Assembly: GCA_001464385.1 (NCBI GenBank)
Contig: LNFB01000264.1
Coordinates: 1-58,093 of the forward strand
Direction of reading: 5' to 3'
From: Deltaproteobacteria bacterium Ga0077550
GTDB taxonomy: Bacteria > Myxococcota_A > Polyangia > Nannocystales > Nannocystaceae
DNA length: 58,093 bases
In this document: positions 17,033 to 24,761 of the stretch, one piece after another
Layout: the number at the start of each line of letters is the position of its first letter
Numbering within the stretch: the stretch's first letter is position 1
Program-made: the position numbers and the translations under genes
The notes under the pieces: model-generated
What the model was told of the DNA's origin: nothing
Seen by the model: only the letters and a program-made list of their open reading frames with translations
Database searches by the model: none

Positions 17033-18511
17033 GTGAGCACCGCGTCGAGCAGGGGGGCGCGTCCGCGAGAGCGGGTGCTCGCGTGGTTCGAGCGCTGGCC
17101 CTGGCTGCGCTCGCTCGCGGTCTATCTCGCGGCGTTCGCCGCGCTCGCGGTGCTCTCGGGGGCCCAGTGGAAGGGCGCCAGCCGGGACAACCATTTCGTG
17201 CACATGGCAGCGGGGTGGCTGCACGGCGAGCTGGCGCTCGAGGGTCGACCGCCCGGCTACTGTGACGCCAAAGCCCGCGCGGCGAAGGCATGCAGCGGCC
17301 ATCGCTTCGACGACTGGGCGGTCGTCACCACGCTCGAGCGCGCCGACGGCAGCAGCGTCCGCGGGTTCCCGTGCCGCACGCACGCGTGCGCCGACACGCG
17401 CCGGCAGACCCGCGTCGAGCGGTGGTGGGTCCTCGGCGCCGGCTGGATGGACTTCGCGCCCGGCGAGATCGTCCGGCGACAGGAGACGTGGTACGTCAGC
17501 TTCCCGCCCGGTCCTGCCGTGGTGTTCCTGCCCGCGGTCGCTGCGTTCGGGTTGCGGACGCCCGACGTGCTGCTGACGCTGCTGCTCGGCGCGTTGATCC
17601 CCGTGGTGCTCGTGCGGATGCTCGACCGCGAGCGCACGCGTGCCGACGGTCGCGGCCGGGAGCACGTCTGGATCGCGGTGGCGTGGACGCTGGCGAGCCC
17701 CGCGGCGCTGCTCGCCGCGAACGGGCGCGTGTGGTTCACCGGGCAGATCGTCGGCGCGCTGGCATCGGCGCTGTACCTCGCCGCGAGCTGGCGCGCGCGC
17801 CAGCCGGTGTGGGCCGCGATCTGGCTGGGCCTGGCCATCGCGTGCCGGCCGATCAACCACCTACCGGCGGTGATCGTGTTCGGGTTCTGGTGGTGGCACG
17901 CCGGCCGCGATCGCGGGGCGCTCGTCCGCTTCGCCGTGCCGTTGGTGATCATCGGCCTCTCGCTGGCATGGTTCAACTGGGTGCGCTTCGAGGATCCGTT
18001 GGAATTCGGCCATCGCTTCCTCGAGACCCGCTGGCAGACGCGCATCCAGGAGCTCGGCCTGTTCAGCGCGAGCTACGTGCCGCGCAACCTGCAGTGCCTG
18101 CTCACGCTGCTGCCGCAGTGGTCCGCCGCGGCGCCGCACCTGCGCGTGTCCATCCACGGCGCGGCGCTGTGGATCGGCTCTCCCTACCTGCTGCTCGCGC
18201 CGCTGCATCGCCAGGCCTTCGTCGGCCGCGGCGCGCTCTGGCTCGCAGTCCTCGGATCGGCGCTGCCATCGTTGGCGTACCAGAACAGCGGACAGATGCA
18301 GTTCAGCTACCGCTTCGCCGTCGACTGGTTGCCGATGGTGCTGCTCGCGATGGGCTTCGCGGGCGCGGCCTCGCGACGGCGGTTCCAGCTGCTCGTCGTG
18401 GCCGGGGCGCTGGTGCAGGGGTACGGCGCCTGGGAGTTCGCGCGGGCGCCAGGGCGGCTGTTCGTCACCGATCCCATGGGCTGGCCGTTCCAGGCCGAGC
18501 TCGAGGACTGA
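17033..18511 (+). CDS. Polytopic membrane protein, possibly a GT-C-type glycosyltransferase
   Basis: 492 aa with about ten hydrophobic segments. After the first span (about 22-42) comes a loop starting RDNHFVHMAAGWLHGELAL: an acidic residue in the first outer loop is where GT-C glycosyltransferases keep their catalytic Asp. The loop (about 60-150) contains several Cys (GYCDAK, AKACSG, FPCRTHACAD) and may be disulfide-bonded. The rest is spans and short loops (ISFPPGP-type segment, ASPAALLAANGRVWFTGQ, SYRFAVDWLPMVLLA), also typical for dolichyl/undecaprenyl-phosphate-sugar users. No acceptor can be named. GTG 17033 is the start. Confidence 0.65.
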   Translation: MSTASSRGARPRERVLAWFERWPWLRSLAVYLAAFAALAVLSGAQWKGASRDNHFVHMAAGWLHGELALEGRPPGYCDAKARAAKACSGHRFDDWAVVTTLERADGSSVRGFPCRTHACADTRRQTRVERWWVLGAGWMDFAPGEIVRRQETWYVSFPPGPAVVFLPAVAAFGLRTPDVLLTLLLGALIPVVLVRMLDRERTRADGRGREHVWIAVAWTLASPAALLAANGRVWFTGQIVGALASALYLAASWRARQPVWAAIWLGLAIACRPINHLPAVIVFGFWWWHAGRDRGALVRFAVPLVIIGLSLAWFNWVRFEDPLEFGHRFLETRWQTRIQELGLFSASYVPRNLQCLLTLLPQWSAAAPHLRVSIHGAALWIGSPYLLLAPLHRQAFVGRGALWLAVLGSALPSLAYQNSGQMQFSYRFAVDWLPMVLLAMGFAGAASRRRFQLLVVAGALVQGYGAWEFARAPGRLFVTDPMGWPFQAELED

Positions 18512-18542
18512 CGTTCGACGGGGCGGTCGAGGCTCGCGTCAG
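18508..18542. terminator. Hairpin shared by two convergent genes
   Basis: Outer arms CTGACG/CGTCAG and inner arms TCGAC/GTCGA overlap the stop codons of both flanking genes. Confidence 0.45.
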
Positions 18543-19210
18543 CCCTCACCGATCTCGACGCGGTAGCTGACGGTCATGCGGGCGCCGTCGTACTCGGGGA
18601 GCTTGTACTCGAACAGCGAACGTCGGGCGCACGCGCTGACGAGCGGGTCCGAAAGCGTCGACGACGGCAGCACCGACACCGCGCTGATGCGGCCGTCGGA
18701 CTCGAGCTCGAACTGGAACTCGAGGTCGCCGCTGACGAACGGGTCCATGCTGCTCGAGTAGCAGGCTGCGATGTCGATGCACTCGAAGATGCGGCCCTGC
18801 ACCGGCATCAGCTGCGCGTGCAGGTCGATGTTCTGCGGCGTGCCCTCGCCAGTGTCCATGTTCGTGCGGCGCGAGCGACCCTTCTTGAACTCGGGGATGT
18901 CCTTGGTGTCGAGGAGCGTGTCCTTCGCCGGCAGCGCGCCGTCGAGGTAGGGGCACGTCGCGCCCTCCTCGACCTCGGTGCCGGCGATCGGGCTGTGCGA
19001 CGACGCGAGCGTCGGCAGGCCATCGACGCAGTCGCCGAGCTCGCAGTCCGCGACGGGAGCACACGCACCGTTGCTGCACGGGTCGACGCTCGCGACGTCC
19101 TTCTCGCAGGCCGCGACGCCGAGCAGACCGAGCAGACCGAGCCCGCGGACGCGGGAGCGGACACCGGAGAGGATCGTGATCGCGGGGGGGCGAGCGATGC
19201 GCGACACCAT
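18539..19210 (-). CDS. Lipoprotein with AgmX/PglI-like C-terminal domain
   Basis: 223 aa. N-terminal hydrophobic segment and lipobox VAAC (Cys35). Next comes a Cys-rich stretch (PCSNGACAPVADCELGDC) that is likely disulfide-bonded, then a linker and a C-terminal domain with the AgmX/PglI pattern: strand DLEFQFELESDGRI, a conserved SACARRSL Cys block and LPEYDGARMTVSYRVEI. It is a larger cousin of the lipoprotein at 3119. Role unknown; the domain is widespread in Myxococcota surface and motility proteins. The -10 TAGCGT ends 6 nt before the ATG. Confidence 0.75.
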   Translation of the reverse strand: MVSRIARPPAITILSGVRSRVRGLGLLGLLGVAACEKDVASVDPCSNGACAPVADCELGDCVDGLPTLASSHSPIAGTEVEEGATCPYLDGALPAKDTLLDTKDIPEFKKGRSRRTNMDTGEGTPQNIDLHAQLMPVQGRIFECIDIAACYSSSMDPFVSGDLEFQFELESDGRISAVSVLPSSTLSDPLVSACARRSLFEYKLPEYDGARMTVSYRVEIGEG

Positions 19211-19216
19211 GGGTCC

Positions 19217-19222
19217 ACGCTA
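19217..19222 (-). promoter_or_regulatory. -10 element TAGCGT, leaderless spacing
   Basis: Six nucleotides separate the hexamer from the ATG at 19210, so transcription should start at the start codon. Confidence 0.45.
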
Positions 19223-19501
19223 CACGATTCGGTCCGTCAAACATCGTTCGCCGGCGGTTCGGGCGCATTCTGGTCGGACCCTGTGCCGCGGGTTGCGATC
19301 ATGTGGGACACCACCTCGCAGATCCGCGTCGGTTCTGTAGTCGAGCCGACACGCATGCGGCCCCGATCGCGTGGGCGGGGCTCGTGTCGAGGACGCGGAT
19401 GTGGGCAACGCCACACGTCGTGCGGCGCGGCGGCGAGCGACCGCCGCCACGATCTCGCGGAGGTGATCCCGGCCGTCGCGGGTCGCAATCGCGCCGTCGC
19501 G

Positions 19502-20641
19502 CTACGGCGCGGGGGCGAAGCTCGGGCTCGCGGCGAAGCGACGCACGTGGTGCTCCTCGTCGCCGAACATCACGCCGAGCGCGTGCATCCGCTTGAAGTA
19601 CAGACCGACGTCGTGCTCGTCGGTGATGCCGATGCCGCCGTGCAGCTGGATCGCCTGCTGCGTCACGAAGCGACCGCCGGTGGCGAGCTGTGCCTTCGCC
19701 ACGCTCACCGCACGCCGGCGCAGATCGTCGTTCTCCTCGTCGGCGCGCACGGCCGCGAGCACGGCGACCGAGCGCACGAGCTCGACCTCGACGAACATCT
19801 CGACGGCGCGGTGCTGCAGCGCCTGGAACGATCCGATCGCGACGCCGAACTGTTCGCGCGTGCGAAGGTGGCCGACGGTGAGCTCGAGCACCGCCTGGCA
19901 GATCCCGAGACCCTCGGAGACCGCCATCGCGGCCGCGGCGTCGTGGGCCCGGTCCAGCGCGAGTGCAGCGTCGCCCCCGGCGAGGCGGTGCTCGTCGTCG
20001 ACGACGCCGTCGATGTGGACCGACGCCGCGCCGAGGCCGTCGATGGTCTGCACGCGGTCGATGCGGAGCGCCGCGTGGTCCCGCGGCAACGCGAACAGCT
20101 GCGTCTGCTCGCCGTCGGTCGCCGAGACCACGAGGACGTCGGCGTGCTGCCCGTGGGCGACGAACTGCTTGGCCCCGCGGACGCGCCACGCGGCGCCGTC
20201 GCGGGTCGCGGTGGTCGAGCGCGGCTGGGGATCAAAGCGGTGGCCGGCCTCGGCGTGGGCCAGCGCGAGGCTCGAGCGGCCGTCGATGAGCGGCGCGAGC
20301 CAGCGCGCGTGCTGCTCCGCCGAGCCCGCGCGCAGCAGCGCGAGGCCGGCATGGATCACGCTCGCGAGGTACGGCTCGGGCACCAGGGCCGCGCCGAAGG
20401 CCTCGAGCAGGAGGCCGACGTCGACGAGTGTGCCGCCGAAGCCACCCGCGGCCTCCGGGAACGGCAGCGAGAGCCAGCCGAGCTCGCCCATCTCGCGCCA
20501 GAGCCCGCGGTCCCAGCCGTCGCCGGTGACGCCCGCGTGATCACGGAGCTTGCGGAAGCGCGTCACGGGCGAGCGCTGCTTGGTGAACGTGCGCACCGAG
20601 TCGCGCAGGAGCTTCTGTTCGTCGCTGAGCTGGAAGTCCAT
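19502..20641 (-). CDS. Acyl-CoA dehydrogenase, FAD-arginine subunit of a two-subunit enzyme
   Basis: 379 aa of the acyl-CoA dehydrogenase fold: helical N-terminal domain, beta-domain around GAKQFVAHG, helical C-terminal domain. It keeps the TREQFGVAIGSFQALQH block whose Arg and Gln bind the FAD pyrophosphate across the dimer. At the helix-G site where isovaleryl-CoA-dehydrogenase-like enzymes have the catalytic Glu it has Asp (ALDRAHD), and the usual GYSEPGAGSD loop is replaced. So this looks like the non-catalytic partner of the next gene, which starts the operon 4 bp upstream. Substrate unknown; paired enzymes of this kind act on large CoA esters such as sterol side chains. Confidence 0.88.
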   Translation of the reverse strand: MDFQLSDEQKLLRDSVRTFTKQRSPVTRFRKLRDHAGVTGDGWDRGLWREMGELGWLSLPFPEAAGGFGGTLVDVGLLLEAFGAALVPEPYLASVIHAGLALLRAGSAEQHARWLAPLIDGRSSLALAHAEAGHRFDPQPRSTTATRDGAAWRVRGAKQFVAHGQHADVLVVSATDGEQTQLFALPRDHAALRIDRVQTIDGLGAASVHIDGVVDDEHRLAGGDAALALDRAHDAAAAMAVSEGLGICQAVLELTVGHLRTREQFGVAIGSFQALQHRAVEMFVEVELVRSVAVLAAVRADEENDDLRRRAVSVAKAQLATGGRFVTQQAIQLHGGIGITDEHDVGLYFKRMHALGVMFGDEEHHVRRFAASPSFAPAP

Positions 20642-20645
20642 GGTC

Positions 20646-21812
20646 CTACGCTCCCGGCAAGCCGAGGATCAGCTTGGCGATGATGTTCTTCTGGATCTCG
20701 CTCGAACCGCCGTAGATGGTGGTCGCGCGGTTGTAGCAGTACGTCGAGGCGACCGACTGCTCGAGCTCGGAGACCACGCCGGGTTGGTTGAACCAGGCCA
20801 GCGCGTCGGGCCCCATCACGTCCATCGCGAGCTCGAACGCCCGCTGGAAGATCTCGGAGCCGCGCAGCTTGAGGATCGACGACTCGGGGCCCGGGGCATG
20901 GCCGAGGGCGGCGCCGGCGAGCGTGCGGTAGTTCGCCATCTGCAGCGCCTCGAGCTGGATCTCGAGCCGGGCGATGCGGCTGCGCCACGCGAGATCGTCC
21001 AGCAGCCCGTGGGCCGCGGCGATGCGCTTGACCCGTCGGATCGCGCGCTGCGAGTGCCCGACCGCGGCGATGAGCGTGCGCTCGTGCCCGAGCAGCGCCT
21101 TGGCGACCGTCCAGCCGCCGTGCAGCGGCCCGACCACCTGGGTCTTGGGGACGCGCACGTTCTCGAAGAACGTGTCGCAGAACGCCGGCGTGTGCCCGAT
21201 GGTGAGCATCGGCCGGGCCTCGACGCCCGGCGTGCGCATGTCCACGAGCACGAAGGAGATGCCGGCTTGTTTCTTCACCGAGCCGTCGGTGCGCACGAGG
21301 CAGAAGATCCAGTCGGCGTACTGCGCGTACGTGGTCCACGTCTTCTGGCCGTTGAGGACGAAGGCGTCGCCGTCGTCGGTCGCGGTCGTGCGCAGGGACG
21401 CGAGGTCGCTGCCGGCGCCCGGCTCGGAGTAGCCCTGGCACCAGACCTCGTCGCCGCTCAGGATCTTGGGCAGGAAGCGCTGCTGCTGCTCGGGCGTGCC
21501 GAACTGCATGATCGCGGGGCCGACCATCGACAGGCCGAAGGGGCTCAGCGACGGCGCGCCCGCGAGCTCCAGCTCCTCGGTGAGGATGAAGCGCTGCGTG
21601 GCGGAGAGGCCGGGTCCGCCGAACTTCGTCGGCCAGTGGGGCGCGACCCAACCCTTGCCGTAGAGGATGCGATGCCACTGCATCACCTCCTCCATCTCGA
21701 AGTGCGCGTCGACCTCGGCCTTGGCGCGGATGCCCGCGGGCATCGCGTCGCCGAGCCAGGAGCGCACCTCGTCGCGGAAGCGGAGATCGTCGGGCGAGAA
21801 CGACAGGTCCAT
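20646..21812 (-). CDS. Acyl-CoA dehydrogenase, catalytic-glutamate subunit
   Basis: 388 aa. Contains PHWPTKFGGPGLS, the substrate/FAD loop GYSEPGAGSDL, LNGQKTWTTYA, the candidate catalytic base Glu244 in LGHERT, and the C-terminal signature YGGSSEIQKNIIAK. It has Gly where medium-chain enzymes carry the C-terminal catalytic Glu, so Glu244 (isovaleryl-type position) must serve. It lacks the R-E-Q-F-G FAD-binding block that the partner at 19502 keeps. Together they fit an alpha2-beta2 dehydrogenase. First gene of the pair, with its own -35/-10. Confidence 0.9.
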   Translation of the reverse strand: MDLSFSPDDLRFRDEVRSWLGDAMPAGIRAKAEVDAHFEMEEVMQWHRILYGKGWVAPHWPTKFGGPGLSATQRFILTEELELAGAPSLSPFGLSMVGPAIMQFGTPEQQQRFLPKILSGDEVWCQGYSEPGAGSDLASLRTTATDDGDAFVLNGQKTWTTYAQYADWIFCLVRTDGSVKKQAGISFVLVDMRTPGVEARPMLTIGHTPAFCDTFFENVRVPKTQVVGPLHGGWTVAKALLGHERTLIAAVGHSQRAIRRVKRIAAAHGLLDDLAWRSRIARLEIQLEALQMANYRTLAGAALGHAPGPESSILKLRGSEIFQRAFELAMDVMGPDALAWFNQPGVVSELEQSVASTYCYNRATTIYGGSSEIQKNIIAKLILGLPGA

Positions 21813-21822
21813 GGCGGGCGGG

Positions 21823-21852
21823 AGCCTACGACAGCGGCCGCCCCCGTGTCAC
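21823..21852 (-). promoter_or_regulatory. Promoter of the acyl-CoA dehydrogenase pair (GTGACA-N18-TAGGCT)
   Basis: -35 GTGACA matches the consensus in five of six bases, spacing 18 bp; the -10 ends 10 nt before the ATG at 21812. Confidence 0.5.
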
Positions 21853-21869
21853 CCGGTCGCCCGACGGCG

Positions 21870-22556
21870 TCACTCGATCACGAGGTTGATGTAGAGGCCG
21901 GCCGCCCCGTTCACGCCGTTGCGGTCAGCGGCGCCAGTGCGCTCGAACGTCGAGTAGGTGAGGTCGCCGTCGAGATCGCCGAACGCCTGCGCCGTGAACC
22001 GGCAGCTGCCGAAGCCGACGAGGTCGTTGGCCGAAGCGAAGTCGTAGTGGAAGAAGTGGGCCTGCTCGATCTGGAAATTGAGCGAGTTCCAGACCTCGTT
22101 GTCGGTCCAGTCGGTGATGTCGTAGTAGCCCGCTCCGCCACCGCCGCCGCCGGCCGGGACGCACCGGCCACCCGGGCCCGCGTTGCAGTTCACCGCCGGT
22201 GTGAACCCGGCGGTGCCGCCGGCGGGGGACCCGGCGGGGTAGGGGCACCGGTGGGTCGCGGCGTCCGAGATGCCTCCGCCTGACGACAGCGTGGTGACGT
22301 CGCCGCGGTCCACGTGCTCGGCGTTGAAGAACGCGGCCGAGGCGTCGAAGATCTTCGCCAGCTGGATCCGCGCCTCCGCGGTCTTCGCCCGGCGGAAGTA
22401 GGCCGAGACCGCCGGGATCGCGACCGCGGCGAGGATGCCGATGATCGTCGACACCACCATCAGCTCGATGAGGGTGAACCCGGCCGCGCCGCGGACCGAA
22501 GATCGCGCGCCGGCAGGACGGCGCGCGCAGGGGCGGAAATGGGGCACACGAGGCAT
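21870..22556 (-). CDS. Type IV pilin-like protein (prepilin N-methylation signal)
   Basis: Class III signal peptide: a positively charged 26-residue leader ending in Gly, then FTLIELMVV with the invariant Glu at position 5 of the mature chain, followed by the long hydrophobic helix. The leader is cut by prepilin peptidase and Phe1 methylated. The mature part (about 200 aa) has four Cys in a Gly-rich loop region (HRCPYP, NCNAG, GRCVP, GSCRF) and a late GDLDGDLTYSTF stretch seen in several myxobacterial pilin-like proteins. It could be a major pilin, a minor pilin or a pseudopilin; no pil or gsp genes are nearby. Start 22556 is preferred over a longer frame. Confidence 0.85.
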   Translation of the reverse strand: MPRVPHFRPCARRPAGARSSVRGAAGFTLIELMVVSTIIGILAAVAIPAVSAYFRRAKTAEARIQLAKIFDASAAFFNAEHVDRGDVTTLSSGGGISDAATHRCPYPAGSPAGGTAGFTPAVNCNAGPGGRCVPAGGGGGGAGYYDITDWTDNEVWNSLNFQIEQAHFFHYDFASANDLVGFGSCRFTAQAFGDLDGDLTYSTFERTGAADRNGVNGAAGLYINLVIE

Positions 22557-22797
22557 GGGGGCGGGGTGCTGCCGTGCAGAGGGCTTGCCGCCCGGAAGCA
22601 GGTGAAAACGACAATGATCTGCATCAGGGTGCACGTCCGCGTGCGTCGCGTCTCCGACCGCGGTGACATTTCACGGCACCGGTGACGACCTGCGGCACCG
22701 TGGGTTCTCCGGCGTGCGCGACCCCGCGCGACGTCCGTCGGCCCACCGTGGGCCATTCGATCGCACGCGCGGTCCGTGCTCGCCTCCGCGGCCGAGC

Positions 22798-22806
22798 TGG
22801 TATCCT
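22798..22806 (+). promoter_or_regulatory. Extended -10 (TGGTATCCT) of the PATAN-TPR gene
   Basis: Ends 17 nt before GTG 22824. It rules out the upstream in-frame codon at 22776 as the start, because that codon would precede the transcript. Confidence 0.45.
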
Positions 22807-22823
22807 GCCGCTCGCTCCCCGCG

Positions 22824-24377
22824 GTGAACGACGTCGAACAGCTCCAAACCACCGTCGAGCTGGCCAACGTGCCGCCACCGTCGCTGTTCTTCGGCCTGCT
22901 GTCGCAGCGGTTCAGCGGGCGACTCGAGCTCGATCAGACGGCCACCGGCGCGCGCCGCTGCGTCCGATTCCGCGGCGGCATGCCGATGTGGACGGACTGG
23001 GAGCAGGACGGATCCCGCCTCGGCGAGCTCGCCGTCGCGCAGGCGCAGGTCGGTCGCGCGGCGATCGACGCGGCGCTCACCAAGCTGGACGGACGTCGTC
23101 CGCTCGGGCAGATCCTCGTCGAGGACGGCGCGCTGACGCCCGACAAGCTCGCCGCGTTGCTACGCGCGCAGTGCAGCCGTCGCTTGCTCGACCTCTTCGC
23201 GCTCGAGCGCGGCACGATCACGCTCGTCGCCGAAGCCGACGACCACCCGGGGATGTTGCCCGTCAATGTGCTCGAGCTGATCCACCGTGGCGTCACCTCT
23301 CGCTACGACGCGACGCGGTTGCGCCGCGATCTCGGCGCGGCCTGGGGCGGACGCTTTCGGGCAAACGCGGCGCTCGAACGCTACGTCGAGCAGTTCCGCT
23401 TCCGCCCCGAGGACGGCTCGCTGCTCGGGTACCTCGCCAGCGGCGCCGAGGCCAGCATCGCCGAGCTCGCGGCGATGCCGGACGCCTCCGAGGCGCGCGC
23501 CGCCCAGATCGTCGCGGTGCTGTGGCATTGCCAGATGCTCGAGCCGACCTCGGAGATCGTCGTCGACGATCTCGAGCGTTTCCTCGCCGACCTCGAGTCG
23601 ATGGAGACCCGCCTGCGCGCCAATCAAGATCCGACGGCGATCATCGGTGTCGACGGCGACGCGACGGCGAGCGCGATCGACTCGGCGTGGCTGCAGCTGG
23701 CTGCCCGATTCGATCCGCGGGCGCTCGGCGACGATGTCGACGACGACCTCCGCTCGCGCGTGCAGGACGTGTCTTCGGCCCTCGACGATGTCCGCGCGGC
23801 GGCGCGGCGCCGCCGACTCGCACTCACCGAGATCGCCGGGCTGCGCCTCATGGGTGAGGGGAAGTTCGCGCGCAGCCTCGCCCTGCTCGAGGAGGCGGTG
23901 TCGCTCGGCGCGACCGGCCCCGAGATCGAGTGTGCGGTGCTCTGGGGACAGCTGCAGACGCAAGGCCGCGCGGAGCCGGAGCTGCGCCGCGCCCTGGCGG
24001 CGCTCGATCGCACGCTCGCGGTGCACCCCGACGTCGCAGCGGGGCACTACTACCGCGGCTGCGTGCTGGGCTGGTTGGGCAAGTCGAACGAGGCCGCGGG
24101 TGCGTTCCGCCGCGCGCTCGAGCTCGATCCTCGCCTCGTGGATGCCCAGCGGCAGCTCCGCGCCGTGTCGCGCGGCGAACGGGTGACCGACGTCGCGGCC
24201 GCGCCCCGCCGGCGTCCCGACGACGCTCCGCCGCCCATGGGGCCGCATCGCCCGCACGCGCCACCGCGGCACGAGCTGCTCACGCCGGGCTACAAGCGCC
24301 TGTACTGGATCACGGGGATCCTGCTCGCGGCGCTCGTGGCCGCGAACTTCATCCTCCGCCTCGACGCCGACTTCTGA
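22824..24377 (+). CDS. DUF4388/PATAN-TPR protein with C-terminal membrane anchor
   Basis: 517 aa. Residues 10-150 look like a DUF4388/PATAN domain (PPPSLFFGLLSQRFSGRLEL, then VRFRGGMPMWT and GQILVEDGALTPDKLAALL), a module common in predatory and gliding delta-type bacteria and tied to signalling and motility. The middle is helical (acidic at 240-310), and residues 340-445 contain TPR-like repeats ending GHYYRGCVLGWLGKSNEAAGAF. A proline-rich linker and one hydrophobic segment (ITGILLAALVAANFIL) close the chain, so it is probably tail-anchored with the rest in the cytoplasm. Partner unknown. Divergent from the pilin gene. Confidence 0.78.
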   Translation: MNDVEQLQTTVELANVPPPSLFFGLLSQRFSGRLELDQTATGARRCVRFRGGMPMWTDWEQDGSRLGELAVAQAQVGRAAIDAALTKLDGRRPLGQILVEDGALTPDKLAALLRAQCSRRLLDLFALERGTITLVAEADDHPGMLPVNVLELIHRGVTSRYDATRLRRDLGAAWGGRFRANAALERYVEQFRFRPEDGSLLGYLASGAEASIAELAAMPDASEARAAQIVAVLWHCQMLEPTSEIVVDDLERFLADLESMETRLRANQDPTAIIGVDGDATASAIDSAWLQLAARFDPRALGDDVDDDLRSRVQDVSSALDDVRAAARRRRLALTEIAGLRLMGEGKFARSLALLEEAVSLGATGPEIECAVLWGQLQTQGRAEPELRRALAALDRTLAVHPDVAAGHYYRGCVLGWLGKSNEAAGAFRRALELDPRLVDAQRQLRAVSRGERVTDVAAAPRRRPDDAPPPMGPHRPHAPPRHELLTPGYKRLYWITGILLAALVAANFILRLDADF

Positions 24378-24440
24378 ACGCCCCTTCGCCCGAGGAGGTG
24401 GCGGGGTCTGTCGAGAACCGCCGCCATCGCCTCGTCGAAG

Positions 24441-24513
24441 TGAGCCCGGTAGGAATCGAACCTACAACCCGCGGATTAAGAGTCCGCTGCTCTACCAATT
24501 GAGCTACGAGCCC
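24441..24513 (-). tRNA. tRNA-Lys(CTT)
   Basis: Cloverleaf on the minus strand: acceptor GGGCTCG with CGGGCTC (two G-U pairs), D-arm GCTC...GAGC, anticodon stem GCGGA/TCCGC with loop CTCTTAA giving anticodon CTT, T-arm GTAGG-TTCGATT-CCTAC, discriminator A. 73 nt, CCA not encoded. A single tRNA, not a cluster. Confidence 0.97.
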
Positions 24514-24526
24514 GTCGAGGGCGCTA

Positions 24527-24532
24527 CTTATA
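24527..24532 (-). promoter_or_regulatory. -10 element TATAAG of tRNA-Lys
   Basis: Lies 13 nt upstream of the mature 5' end in the most A+T-rich patch of the neighbourhood. Confidence 0.45.
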
Positions 24533-24748
24533 GACGATTTTCCTCGGATGGGAAGCCCTGATCGACGTGTCCGTCGAAAATGCCCCAGAAGTGGCGCCAT
24601 GGCCATCTACGAGGTGTTCTCGATCTCCGCGGCGCGCCCGTGGGAGGCGCGCACGTCCCCGTGGGCGCGAGTCGGTGCAGGCGATCTCCCGCGGGCGAGC
24701 CGGAGGAGAGGCGATCCCCGAGCGCGGTGCGTGCTCGAGGATTCGCGC

Positions 24749-24754
24749 TAGCGT
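24749..24754 (+). promoter_or_regulatory. -10 element TAGCGT, leaderless spacing
   Basis: Ends 7 nt before ATG 24762 of the hydrolase-fold lipoprotein. Confidence 0.45.
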
Positions 24755-24761
24755 GGCGCCG

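Noticed and set aside
19211..19501. Hidden gene in the gap upstream of the lipoprotein at 18539
   Set aside because: Short open frames on both strands are compositionally odd and have no start signal; I see only the -10 at 19217-19222 and no feature beyond.
22682..22823. Longer N-terminal extension of the PATAN-TPR gene
   Set aside because: A -10 TATCCT at 22801-22806 lies within the extension, and the family match starts at the GTG at 22824.
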